This document shows positions 32,483 to 41,678 of a stretch of DNA of 59,605 bases, piece after piece. Under the pieces are notes generated by a model that ran no database searches, was not told the origin of the DNA, and was given only the letters and a program-made list of their open reading frames with translations. Every line of letters starts with the position of its first letter. Positions within the stretch are counted from its first letter, which is position 1. Both the position numbers and the translations under genes were made by a program. Source of the stretch: UBA3774 sp045600025 (lineage in GTDB: Bacteria > Bacillota > Clostridia > Lachnospirales > Lachnospiraceae); contig JAZRXC010000064.1 of assembly GCA_045600025.1 (NCBI GenBank), forward strand, positions 1-59,605. The letters run 5' to 3'.

Positions 32483-32516
32483 AAGGGCACATCGTGTAGA
32501 TGTGCCCTTTTTTATT
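32483..32516 (+). terminator. hipA terminator (copy 2 of the duplicated sequence)
   Basis: Same stem, loop and U-run as at 30757-30790. The identity continues beyond the terminator to 32526, then ends. Confidence 0.9.
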
Positions 32517-32589
32517 GCATAAACAGATGATGTATGATAATATTAATAAGCAAGATAACAAGTAAGTTAATAAGCAAGTTGGAGAAAAT

Positions 32590-33582
32590 ATGAATTCTTA
32601 CAAACCACCGTATACAATCACAGACGAGATGCTTAGGTTGGTGGCTTCTATCTCTGAAAAGGTCGGACATATGGAAGGCAGACGAGAGCTGGAACATAGG
32701 CCGCATCTTCGTAGAAATAACCGCATTAAGTCCATACATTCTTCATTGAAGATAGAAGCTAACTCTCTGGCACTATCTGATGTCCGGGACGTGATAGCTG
32801 GGCGTATCGTATATGGCGAGCCTCGAGAGATTCTTGAGGTGAAGAATGCCTACGCAGCTTATGAGCGTATGCATGAATTTAATCCGTACAAGATTGATGA
32901 TCTGCAGACCGCTCACAAGCTCATGACTGACGGCCTGATACCTGATGCAGGTTCGTTCAGACGCAGTAATGAAGGCGTATTTGCAGGAGATAAGTGCATA
33001 TTTATTGCACCTCCGCCTGAGCTCGTTCCCGAGCAGATACAGGCGCTTTTTTGCTGGATGAATGAAGCGCGCGGACATATTCACCCGCTCATTCTTTCTT
33101 CGATATTTCATTATGAGTTTGTATTCATTCATCCCTTTGCGGACGGCAACGGGCGTATGGCAAGACTGTGGCAGACACTGCTTCTGTATCAATGGCAGAA
33201 CTATTTTGCATACATTCCTATAGAGAGCCGCATAGAGCAGTTTCAGGATGCTTATTATGATGCTATAGCAAGGTGCCATGTCGCCGGCAGCGCAGATTAC
33301 TTTGTCGAATTCATTTTGACGCAGATTGATGCGGTACTTGAGGAAGTAAGCAGGCAGGCAGCAGATGAAGCCGCAGCCGATAATACCTACGTTAATCGTA
33401 TGATGGAGGTTATGGAGTATGACATAGCGTATTCATCAAATGTAATTATGGAACGCCTCGGCTTAAGGTCAAAAGAAACCTTCAGGAAGAATTACATGAA
33501 TCCGGCGATTGATATGGGATATGTTCGTATGACCGAACCCGATAAACCCAACAGCCGAAACCAGAAGTATGTGAAGGAATAA
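32590..33582 (+). CDS. Fic/DOC family protein (probable AMPylase)
   Basis: Fic enzymes transfer AMP or other phosphate-linked groups to protein hydroxyls. The 330-residue protein has a complete active-site motif HPFADGNGRMAR (181-192) and the flap before it. Residues 51-59 (SSLKIEANS) resemble the N-terminal auto-inhibitory helix of class II Fic proteins, with E56 as the blocking glutamate, though Ala follows instead of Gly or Asn. The C-terminal part (about 275-330) looks like a winged helix (VIMERLGLRSKETFRKNYMNPAIDMGYV). GGAG lies before the ATG. A degenerate copy of its 3' end lies upstream of hipB. Confidence 0.9.
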   Translation: MNSYKPPYTITDEMLRLVASISEKVGHMEGRRELEHRPHLRRNNRIKSIHSSLKIEANSLALSDVRDVIAGRIVYGEPREILEVKNAYAAYERMHEFNPYKIDDLQTAHKLMTDGLIPDAGSFRRSNEGVFAGDKCIFIAPPPELVPEQIQALFCWMNEARGHIHPLILSSIFHYEFVFIHPFADGNGRMARLWQTLLLYQWQNYFAYIPIESRIEQFQDAYYDAIARCHVAGSADYFVEFILTQIDAVLEEVSRQAADEAAADNTYVNRMMEVMEYDIAYSSNVIMERLGLRSKETFRKNYMNPAIDMGYVRMTEPDKPNSRNQKYVKE

Positions 33583-33619
33583 GGACAAGATATTACATCC
33601 TCAATAAAAAGGTTAAATG

Positions 33620-33660
33620 CGACAAATCGAAGAAAATCCTTCGGCGTGTCGTATTTTTTT
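33620..33660 (+). terminator. fic terminator
   Basis: CGACA / TGTCG enclosing CGAAG / CTTCG with small internal loops, followed by TA and seven U. Confidence 0.75.
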
Positions 33661-33689
33661 ATGCTTGCTTTTTATTTACAAAATGATAA

Positions 33690-33723
33690 TATAATAATGG
33701 AGGTATTTCCCCTCCGCTTTTTT
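33690..33723 (+). promoter_or_regulatory. Probable -10 and leader hairpin of the giant surface-protein gene
   Basis: TATAAT (33690-33695) is preceded by a weak TTGCTT at 19-nt spacing. Directly downstream GGAGG / CCTCC (33699-33703 and 33711-33715) forms a short stem, followed after GC by six U (33718-33723). It could act as a weak attenuator in the leader. Confidence 0.4.
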
Positions 33724-33756
33724 GTCGTACATTTAACATATAAGGGTGGTGTTAAA

Positions 33757-36700
33757 ATGAAGAAAAGAATTTTAGCGCTTTTTCTTGCGCTACAAATGGT
33801 ACTATCCTATGCACCTGTGCCTTCGGCAATAGCCGCAGAGCTTCCTGCAACGGTACCAGAAGAAGTAAACGGATTCGTGAAGACTGCCGCTTGGACAGAA
33901 GTGCCGGGTGAGGCGGATATTACGCTGGAATCAGATTATGATCATTACGCAATCCCGGAGACTCAGAAGATTCTGTTCATGGGAAGTATGTGTAATGCAC
34001 ATTCACTTGATATGGACACGGTAAAGGGGTCCATTGAATCGTGCGCAAAATACGCTGATGTAGATGTTAAACTGTTTGATTCACCGCAAGAAGGAAAAAA
34101 TAATACAGTATTATATGATTTTGAAATCACGAAAGATACAAATAACGATGATATCGGTAAAGTAATAAAAAGTAAAAATGCAAGTTTAAAAGAAGGACAT
34201 CACGCTTCTTTGTACGATTTTGCCGCGGCAATAGCTAATACAGATATGAGCAAATATGCTCATATCGTACTGGAATTTGATGGCTTGCGTATGGGCATGT
34301 TCACAAAAACAATTAATAATGATATGCGAGCTGACCTGCTTGCTGCAGCGAAAAAACTTGTATCCTTCTATGAACAAGGTAAAGTATCTTGGATAATATG
34401 TGATAAAGATACAGGATTTACTGAAAATACAATTGGTTACACGACAAGTAGTTCAAGTACCAGGGTTAATATAAAGCCTGCAACAGTCAGAATGTTTAAT
34501 GACTGTTACATAAATGCAAGTGATTTGAGGCGTGATAATCAGAGTTATAATTTCTATCAGGCCGGTATATATGACGCACTCGCCCTTGTAGCGCCGGAAG
34601 ACTGGCTGAATTCTGCTCGCACGGCGAGAAAAGATTATCCTTCCGACTATAAAGGATTTGTAAATGAAGATAATCTTCCTACATATTTTGCACGCACAGC
34701 CGAAGGAGCAGACCAAATCTGGGTAAATTACGGAAATGCTGCAGCAGTTTCCGGTTTCATAGAAGAAACCATGGAAGGCCATGACTTTAACAAGGTCCTT
34801 GTAGTTGATGAAGTTAAAGAAGGCTTTATTATAACCGGTGTCGAATGCCAGTATTGGGATGCAACAAAAGAAGAATTCACTGCGCTTCCTACACCTGATG
34901 AAGCAGCTGATAAATACTATACACTTGATGAAGAGATTGATACAGACCGTAAAGTCATAGGTACATTTAAACTTGATGCAATAAAAACAGATTTTTCAAC
35001 TCCGCATATTCGTATGCTGGTTCATATCGTAGCTGATCCGGCAAATGATCCTTTTACCGGAGATACAGACGGAAAAGTTGAGACCAATAAATCCGCCAAG
35101 GCAGAGTACTATTATGAAAATGATAAGTTATTAGATACTAAGACAGCTACTTCGCCCACCCTTACCGGAGTAAAAATCACATACGTATCAGCTAATACCA
35201 ACATGGGTACTGTCAGCTCGGCAGCAGAATGGGTAGCACCTAATGCAACTTCAGCGGTAGGTTCTACGGCAACACCTAAGACAGGCTATGAGTTTGATCA
35301 CTGGGAATCTGCAAAAACTTCTGATGTAAAAACAGCCAAGATTGCTCCTGAACCCACAAAAGAGATTAAGAGCGATCCTGCGGAATATATATACGAAGAC
35401 ATCACCTATACTGCTGTATTTGCACCGATTGAATACACAGTAACCTTTGATACATATGGTGGAGATCCCTTAACCATAGATGATCAGAAGGTAAACTATA
35501 ACGAAAAGGCTACAAAACCTGCCGATGATCCGACGAAAGCCGGTTACGACTTTAAGGAATGGGTTGATAAGGATGATGCTAAGAAGACACCTTGGAATTT
35601 TGATGACAAGGTAACCGGAGATCTGAATCTTCTGGCTACATATACGCCAAGAGATGACACAAAGTATATAGTAAAATATTTCTATGAGGATTCTGACGGA
35701 ACGTATCCGGCAGAGCCTGAGACCGTAAGCGCACAGCGCGAAGGAACAACAGATACTCAGGTTAAGATAAATGATGATGATAAAGCTCCTGCTAAGCATT
35801 TTGCGGCAGACAGTATCAAGGCCGGCTATAAATTCGTTCTTGATGAACGCGATGCATATAAGGTTGACTGGGCAGATGAAACCTTAAACGGTGACGGAAG
35901 CACCGTGCTTAAGGTATATTTCCGCCGCACATATGATGTAACATTTAACGCAAACGGCGGAACTCCTACACCTGCCACACAGACTCTATTTTATGATGGG
36001 GAAGCCACTAAGCCCGCAACAGATCCCGTCAAGACCGGATATGACTTTGTGCGTTGGGAAGACTCGGCCGGAGAAGAGTGGAGATTTAAAGTAAAAACGG
36101 TAACAGAGGATATAGAGCTTACTGCTGCATACACACCGGCAACGGACGTTGAATATAAGGTTGAATATTATTATCAGAACTCTGACGGCTCATTCAGTGA
36201 TGTACCTGATAAGTATGTAACCAGACACAATGGAACGACGGGCAGCAATATAGCTGTTACAAATGATGATAAGACTCCTTATGCACCGCTCACAAAGCCC
36301 GGAGCATATGTGCTTAATTCAGCCAAGAATGCGAATTGGGAAAAAGTAGTTGAAGCAGACGGCTCAACAGTATTAAAGGTTTATTTCAATCGCGCATTCG
36401 TAGTTGAATTCGATCCTAACGGCGGAAGCCCTAAGCCTGAAAGCGAAGTTGTGTTCAGCGGAGAACCTGCAGTAAGACCTGCTGATCCTGAAAAAGAAGG
36501 CTATGAATTTGACAGATGGGTTAATCCAGAAGGCAAGACTTGGGATTTTGCTAATGATAAGGTAACGGGAAATATTACCCTCAAGGCAGAATATATACCT
36601 AAAACCGACACACCGTATAAGGTTGAGTTCTATTATGAAAATCCGAACGGAACATATTCTGCTACACCTATATTTACGGATGATCGCGTAGGAACAACCG

Positions 36701-39700
36701 GCGAGATAGCAGAAGTAACGGGAGCAGATAAGACTCCTATCGATGCACCTGCCGGAGAGTTTAAACTTGATGAAGCTGATGAATATGACGATGCGTGGGC
36801 AGTAAAAATAGCCCCCGACGGAAGCACTGTTCTGAAGGTTTATTTCAAGCAGCTCTACACCGTAACATATCTGCCCGGAACACGCGGAACATTTGCCCCC
36901 GATGTTCATGAAGGCCTGATATACGGTGAAAATACTCCCGCACTTGCCGAAGAATATACAACAGAAGACGGCGAGCCTGAGGGAGAAGACGGATATGAAT
37001 TTATCGGCTGGACACCTGAAGTAACCGACAATGTTACCAAGAGCGTAACCTATACCGCTACATGGATGCCGAGTTTTGATGTTTCGTACATCGTAAGACA
37101 TATCGGACAGGATCTTGACGGTAATTATAAAGTTGTTCTTGATAAGGAAATTAATAAAGGCGGCATTACCGGAACAACTGCAACTGCGACTCCCGGTAAT
37201 TTCGACGGATTTACATATAATCCTACAAAGAGCGCAAAGACAATATCCGGTGAGATAGCAGGCGACGGCAGTCTGGTACTAAAGGTATATTATGACAGAG
37301 ATAAGATACCTTACACGATTCATTATCTTGAAGAAGGCACCGAAACTCCGCTTGCCGATGATTTTGTAAGTGAACCTGTATTTTACGGCAGCACAATAGC
37401 AACAACACCTGAAAATATTGAGTTCTATACGGTAATTGGTGATCCTCAGACAATTGCCGCATTGAGCGAAGATAACGATGAAATCACTTATTACTACAAG
37501 AAAAATGTATTTACCGTAACGTATACGGATGGTGTAGAAGGCAAGACAATATTTGATGATGTTGTATATTCAGATGTTGAGGTAAATACCAACACACCTT
37601 CATTTGACCCTGAAGATAAGACAGTTATTCCCAAGCGCAAGAACTACCAGTTCATGGGTTGGAGCCCTGAAGTAGCGGATAAAGTAACGGAAGATGTTAC
37701 CTACGTTGCACAGTGGTTAAAACTTTTTGACGTAACTTATGAGTATACAGGATATGTTCCGGAAGGCGCCGGAGAAATTCCTGCTACTCAGCGCTATGTA
37801 AAGGGCGCAAATGTAATTGTTGATCCCGACCCTATTACTCCTGCAGGTTATGTATTTGCAGGCTGGACTACCGATTCGGCAACAATTGAAGATGGTACAT
37901 TTACTATGCCGAAGGGAAATGTGAAGTTAATTGGAAGCTTCATACCTTGCGAAGACACACCTTACAAAGTGGAATTCTACTATCAGAATCCGGATGGTAC
38001 ATATTCCGAAGAAGCCACAGATGATGAAGTAAGGACAGGAACAACTGATACAACGGTCTGCATTACAGATGAAGATAAGATTCCTACAGAGGCTGCAATA
38101 GGTGCATTTGTCGTAGATGACACTCAGAATGAAGCCTGGGAAGCAAATCTTGCCGGCGATGGTTCTACCGTTCTGAAGGTATACTTTAAGAGACAGTATA
38201 CCGTTACATATCAGAAGGGTACGCATGGAACATTCGATGACGATATTCATGAAGGACTCAACTATGGTATTGATACTCCCGGACTTAACGGCGAATACAT
38301 TGATGACGGAGCGCCTGTAGGTGAACCCGGATGGGTATTTACCGGATGGGCACCGGAAGTAGCCGATACGGTTACCGCTGATGCAACTTATGTTGCAACC
38401 TGGATGCCTTCCTACGATGTTAAATACTTGGTAAGACACATCGGACAGGACCTTGAAGGCAATTACACCATTCTCTTTGATAAGGAAAATCATAAAGACG
38501 GAATTACTGGACAGACCGTAACAGCGCTTCCTCGCGAATATGAAGGATTCACTTACAACGAGACTAAGAGCACAAAGAAGATATCAGGCGTGGTTACCGG
38601 AGACGGAAGCCTGGTTCTGAAGGTGTTCTATGACAGAAATATGGTTCCTTATACGATTCGCTATCTGGAGGCAGGAACAGAGAATCCTCTTGCAGAAGAA
38701 GTAACAGGAGAACAGTTCTTCGGTAGTAAACTGGAGACAGAGCCTATTGAAATCTTTAATTATACGATTACTCCTGAAACAGATTTCAATCAGACAATCG
38801 AAGAGCTTCAGACCGAAGGAAATGTCATAACATATTATTACACAGAGAATCTGTATAAAGTAAAATATGTTGATGGCGTACCCGGCGAGGAAATATTCTC
38901 GAATGTCGTATATAAGAAATTAAAGCTCAACAGCCGTACTCCTTGGTTCAATCCTGATGATAAAGATGCCGTACCTGAAAGAGAAGGTTACAGATTTATG
39001 GGATGGGACAAGAAAGTTACCAAGCGAGTAGAAGGCGATGCAACCTATAAGGCTCAGTGGGCTAAACTGTACGATGTAACTTATGAATATGTAGGCAATG
39101 TCCCTGACGGTGCGGGAATTCTTCCTGAAGATGCTCAGTACATCGAAGGCGAAAATGTAGTTCTGGCTGAAGCACCTGTAGTACCTGCCGGATACACATT
39201 TGGCGGTTGGACTACCGAGGATGCAACTATAACTGAAGACGCATTTACCATGCCGGCTGCAGACGTAGTAGTGAAGGGCAGCTTTATTCCAAATGACGAT
39301 ACCGAATACATGGTAGAGTATTATTATCAGGATGATTTCGGAAAATATCCGGCTGTACCTTTTGCTCAAACAACAAGATATGGCGTAACAGATACTGTTG
39401 CCACTATTACCACCGATAAGGACAAGATTCCTGCTGCTATTCCGATGAAAGTGTATGCGATTGATGAAGCGCACAAGGAAGCTTGGCAGGAAGAAATCGC
39501 CGGTGACGGAAGTACAGTTCTTAAGGTTTACTTTAAGCAGCAGTACACCGTAACTTATCTGCCCGGCAGCCAGGGCGCATTTATGCCGGATGCGCATGTA
39601 GGATTGTCATATGGTGATTATACACCTGTGCTGTCACCTTATTGCATGCTTGGAATTGCTCCGAAGGGCAACCCTGGATATGTTTTTGCAGGTTGGAGCC

Positions 39701-40650
39701 CTGTAGTTGCTCCTTCGGTTACACACAATGCAATATATACTGCAAGATGGATCCCTTGTACCGATATTAAGTATACTATCCAGCATATCGGACAGGATCT
39801 TGACGGTAAGTACAGTATGCTTCTTGATATCGAGAACAATGCTGATGGCGTAACCGGAACAATTGTAACTGCAACCCCGGGTACCTTTGAAGGATTTGAA
39901 TATAATAAGGATATGTCGGCAGCTACCATAAGCGGCACTATTAAAGCAGACGGCAGCCTTGTACTGACAATCTACTATGACAGAATCCAGGTTCCTTATA
40001 CTATTCATTATTACCTCAAGGATACTAAGACAGCTCTTGCTGATGACGTAACAGGTACCGGTATGTTCGGAAGCATGCTTGTTACATCACCTAAGGAGAT
40101 CGAAGGATATACGATTGATTCCGATTCCGATTTGAATCAAAGAATCGATGCGCTTGCGCTTACCGGCAATGAGATTATTTACTACTATTTGCCGCCGGCG
40201 GTAAGAAGTATGGAGCTTACCAAAGCGGTTGCGGGCACTCCTGAAAACGGATCAACATTCGTTAACGGAGAAAAGGTTAAATACGTTATCACACTCAGGA
40301 ACACAGGAAACGTTCCGCTGTGTAATATAGTAGTATCCGATCCTCTGACCGGTGATGAGTGGAAGGTAGACTGCCTGCCCGCCGGTGAGAGTAAGATGTT
40401 TGAAACCAAGCACAGCGTATCTTACGCAGAAGCAAAGGCCGGTACACTTACCAATAAAGCTACTGCAATTACCAAACCGGTATGCGGTATAGACCAGATC
40501 AAAGCAGAAGCGGAAGTGACTTGTAAGACAACTGTATCAGAGACAGTTAAGACCGGCGATTATATTAACGAGGCCGGTTGGATAATGCTTGCAGCACTTT
40601 CATGTGTTTGTGCTATCAGCCTCTTCGTAGTTAAGAGAAAGTTCTGGTAA
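33757..40650 (+). CDS. Giant secreted, repeat-rich cell-surface protein (2297 aa)
   Basis: Predicted adhesin-like wall or membrane-anchored protein. It has a signal peptide (cleavage near A27/E28 after PSAIAA). An N-terminal domain (about 60-400) may be a degenerate von Willebrand A fold, with KILFMGSMCNAHSL where an active MIDAS would have DxSGS. Residues about 470-2145 are InlB B-repeat and MucBP-like modules (for example GDGSTVLKVYFK, GYEFDRW). A DUF11-like domain (about 2149-2245) is followed by SETVKTGD and a membrane helix ending VVKRKFW. The ATG at 33757 is chosen because the signal peptide begins there. The terminal motif is not a standard LPxTG. It is a single-gene unit ending in a strong terminator. 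Confidence 0.9.
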   Translation: MKKRILALFLALQMVLSYAPVPSAIAAELPATVPEEVNGFVKTAAWTEVPGEADITLESDYDHYAIPETQKILFMGSMCNAHSLDMDTVKGSIESCAKYADVDVKLFDSPQEGKNNTVLYDFEITKDTNNDDIGKVIKSKNASLKEGHHASLYDFAAAIANTDMSKYAHIVLEFDGLRMGMFTKTINNDMRADLLAAAKKLVSFYEQGKVSWIICDKDTGFTENTIGYTTSSSSTRVNIKPATVRMFNDCYINASDLRRDNQSYNFYQAGIYDALALVAPEDWLNSARTARKDYPSDYKGFVNEDNLPTYFARTAEGADQIWVNYGNAAAVSGFIEETMEGHDFNKVLVVDEVKEGFIITGVECQYWDATKEEFTALPTPDEAADKYYTLDEEIDTDRKVIGTFKLDAIKTDFSTPHIRMLVHIVADPANDPFTGDTDGKVETNKSAKAEYYYENDKLLDTKTATSPTLTGVKITYVSANTNMGTVSSAAEWVAPNATSAVGSTATPKTGYEFDHWESAKTSDVKTAKIAPEPTKEIKSDPAEYIYEDITYTAVFAPIEYTVTFDTYGGDPLTIDDQKVNYNEKATKPADDPTKAGYDFKEWVDKDDAKKTPWNFDDKVTGDLNLLATYTPRDDTKYIVKYFYEDSDGTYPAEPETVSAQREGTTDTQVKINDDDKAPAKHFAADSIKAGYKFVLDERDAYKVDWADETLNGDGSTVLKVYFRRTYDVTFNANGGTPTPATQTLFYDGEATKPATDPVKTGYDFVRWEDSAGEEWRFKVKTVTEDIELTAAYTPATDVEYKVEYYYQNSDGSFSDVPDKYVTRHNGTTGSNIAVTNDDKTPYAPLTKPGAYVLNSAKNANWEKVVEADGSTVLKVYFNRAFVVEFDPNGGSPKPESEVVFSGEPAVRPADPEKEGYEFDRWVNPEGKTWDFANDKVTGNITLKAEYIPKTDTPYKVEFYYENPNGTYSATPIFTDDRVGTTGEIAEVTGADKTPIDAPAGEFKLDEADEYDDAWAVKIAPDGSTVLKVYFKQLYTVTYLPGTRGTFAPDVHEGLIYGENTPALAEEYTTEDGEPEGEDGYEFIGWTPEVTDNVTKSVTYTATWMPSFDVSYIVRHIGQDLDGNYKVVLDKEINKGGITGTTATATPGNFDGFTYNPTKSAKTISGEIAGDGSLVLKVYYDRDKIPYTIHYLEEGTETPLADDFVSEPVFYGSTIATTPENIEFYTVIGDPQTIAALSEDNDEITYYYKKNVFTVTYTDGVEGKTIFDDVVYSDVEVNTNTPSFDPEDKTVIPKRKNYQFMGWSPEVADKVTEDVTYVAQWLKLFDVTYEYTGYVPEGAGEIPATQRYVKGANVIVDPDPITPAGYVFAGWTTDSATIEDGTFTMPKGNVKLIGSFIPCEDTPYKVEFYYQNPDGTYSEEATDDEVRTGTTDTTVCITDEDKIPTEAAIGAFVVDDTQNEAWEANLAGDGSTVLKVYFKRQYTVTYQKGTHGTFDDDIHEGLNYGIDTPGLNGEYIDDGAPVGEPGWVFTGWAPEVADTVTADATYVATWMPSYDVKYLVRHIGQDLEGNYTILFDKENHKDGITGQTVTALPREYEGFTYNETKSTKKISGVVTGDGSLVLKVFYDRNMVPYTIRYLEAGTENPLAEEVTGEQFFGSKLETEPIEIFNYTITPETDFNQTIEELQTEGNVITYYYTENLYKVKYVDGVPGEEIFSNVVYKKLKLNSRTPWFNPDDKDAVPEREGYRFMGWDKKVTKRVEGDATYKAQWAKLYDVTYEYVGNVPDGAGILPEDAQYIEGENVVLAEAPVVPAGYTFGGWTTEDATITEDAFTMPAADVVVKGSFIPNDDTEYMVEYYYQDDFGKYPAVPFAQTTRYGVTDTVATITTDKDKIPAAIPMKVYAIDEAHKEAWQEEIAGDGSTVLKVYFKQQYTVTYLPGSQGAFMPDAHVGLSYGDYTPVLSPYCMLGIAPKGNPGYVFAGWSPVVAPSVTHNAIYTARWIPCTDIKYTIQHIGQDLDGKYSMLLDIENNADGVTGTIVTATPGTFEGFEYNKDMSAATISGTIKADGSLVLTIYYDRIQVPYTIHYYLKDTKTALADDVTGTGMFGSMLVTSPKEIEGYTIDSDSDLNQRIDALALTGNEIIYYYLPPAVRSMELTKAVAGTPENGSTFVNGEKVKYVITLRNTGNVPLCNIVVSDPLTGDEWKVDCLPAGESKMFETKHSVSYAEAKAGTLTNKATAITKPVCGIDQIKAEAEVTCKTTVSETVKTGDYINEAGWIMLAALSCVCAISLFVVKRKFW
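36607..40190 (+). repeat. In-frame super-repeat of about 1345 bp, three copies (third shortened)
   Basis: Composite units begin at 36607, 37954 and 39298, spaced 1347 and 1344 nt. Each starts with a (D)T.Y.VE(F/Y)YYQ/E module and continues with GDGSTVLKVYFK, HIGQDL(D/E)G and PYTI(H/R)Y modules. Copies one and two also share an FMGW module and a Y(T/V)G.VP.GAG module, which copy three lacks. Divergence is high at codon level, so duplication is old or expansion is constrained. Confidence 0.85.
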
Positions 40651-40669
40651 TAAGCCGGAACGGATAATA

Positions 40670-40698
40670 AAAATCCCCCGATTCGTTCGGGGGATTTT
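40670..40698. terminator. Bidirectional terminator between convergent genes
   Basis: A 12-bp stem (AAAATCCCCCGA / TCGGGGGATTTT) with a 5-nt loop has U-runs on both strands. It serves the surface-protein gene (+) and the TIM-barrel gene (-). Confidence 0.9.
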
Positions 40699-40705
40699 TT
40701 AGTAC

Positions 40706-41521
40706 TTATTTTATCAGTTTATCAACCATCTCAACGGTTCGCGCAAGGCCGTCTTTATCATCTGGTTCAAATTCAAATGTCAGCCAGCCTCGGAAGTCAA
40801 TTTTCTTCAAATGCTCAAGCAGTCCTGCATAATCGTAGTCATCAAGGGCAGGAGCGCGGCGAGCTTCACCGGAGAGATCTGCCTGAATTGCTACGTCATA
40901 AGCCGCATCAACCTTGTCAAAGGTTTGATTCTCGCGACGCATGTGCATAGTATCGAGTTGAAGCTTGAAATAAGGAGTATTAAAGCTTCTTATGTAGTCG
41001 GAAGTTTCTGTGATATCACGCAGGTGCTCGCTCTCAAGCATCTCGATAGCCTCAATAATTGTCGTTACGCCAAGCGAAGAAGCGTAGGAGACAATCTCAT
41101 GAGCGCTTTTATCAAATGCTTCCTTATAAGCCGCAGGTGATGACGCGTCGCAGTATTTGCCCCTGACAGCTCCGATGATAAGAAAAGGAGCGTTGCCGCG
41201 GTGGCCTATAGCGGCGCACACGTCTGCAAGACCGTTCATGTAAGAAACTGCTTTTGAACGTTTTTCTTCATCATCCATGCCCATTGAATAACCATATTTC
41301 GAATATATGCCGCCGGTTGCGATAGCAGAGACAGCCATCTTATATTTCTCACACAGATTGCAGATTTCGTCAACGTCTACCATCGCAGCGTCCCAGGCGG
41401 TAAGCTGGACAGCATCAAAGCCGTACTCCTGCGCTTTCTTAAAGCAGTATTCCATATCGCCCTGAATCGGGGCAGTATTAGACGGAGACTTTCCGTCAGC
41501 GATAACCAGAGTCTTTTTCAT
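40706..41521 (-). CDS. Sugar phosphate isomerase/epimerase-type TIM barrel
   Basis: The 271-residue protein belongs to the xylose-isomerase-like/AP-endonuclease-2 TIM-barrel fold. Likely metal ligands are Glu in VTTIIEAIE, Asp in FKLQLDTMHM and Glu in WLTFEFEP. The His usually found near the QADLSGEARRAP segment appears replaced, judged by eye. This fold includes sugar epimerases and also AsbF-type 3-dehydroshikimate dehydratases; the latter fits the neighbouring dehydroquinase-like genes but is inference. AGGAGG precedes the ATG. It is divergent from the dehydroquinase-like pair, with a shared 157-nt control region containing an operator palindrome. Confidence 0.78.
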   Translation of the reverse strand: MKKTLVIADGKSPSNTAPIQGDMEYCFKKAQEYGFDAVQLTAWDAAMVDVDEICNLCEKYKMAVSAIATGGIYSKYGYSMGMDDEEKRSKAVSYMNGLADVCAAIGHRGNAPFLIIGAVRGKYCDASSPAAYKEAFDKSAHEIVSYASSLGVTTIIEAIEMLESEHLRDITETSDYIRSFNTPYFKLQLDTMHMRRENQTFDKVDAAYDVAIQADLSGEARRAPALDDYDYAGLLEHLKKIDFRGWLTFEFEPDDKDGLARTVEMVDKLIK

Positions 41522-41584
41522 AGTCCACCTCCTGATGCTATTTTAAGCAAAAGTAAAGCAGCATTCAAGTGAATTGTAAGTGAC

Positions 41585-41613
41585 TTGACAACAATATTTG
41601 TCGAACATATAAT
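41585..41613 (+). promoter_or_regulatory. Consensus promoter of the dehydroquinase-like pair
   Basis: TTGACA (41585-41590) and TATAAT (41608-41613) with 17-nt spacing. A divergent TATAAT on the minus strand (41617-41622) could serve the TIM-barrel gene. Confidence 0.8.
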
Positions 41614-41634
41614 TTTATTATACAAAATGTTGTA

Positions 41635-41649
41635 TTTCATCTAACGAAA
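41635..41649. promoter_or_regulatory. Candidate IclR operator, copy 1
   Basis: TTTCATCTAACGAAA, a TTTC-N7-GAAA near-palindrome centred 32 nt downstream of the + strand -10. The same sequence in reverse complement occurs at 42736-42750. Confidence 0.65.
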
Positions 41650-41678
41650 AATAATAATATTAACACAAGGAGGAGATT

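Noticed and set aside
36373..37101. Long open frame of about 240 codons antisense to the giant surface-protein gene, with similar ones at 37927-38493 and 38920-39597
   Set aside because: They repeat with the super-repeat, have no ribosome site or family match, and follow from the codon pattern of the sense gene.
35400..40190. Regular repeats considered as a CRISPR-like or tandem DNA array
   Set aside because: They are in-frame protein modules of over 200 nt that vary at synonymous sites, with no short identical repeats or spacers.
41601..41614. CGAACATATAATTT as a LexA box in the dehydroquinase-like promoter
   Set aside because: Only one half-site is present, and the sequence is explained by the -10 region.
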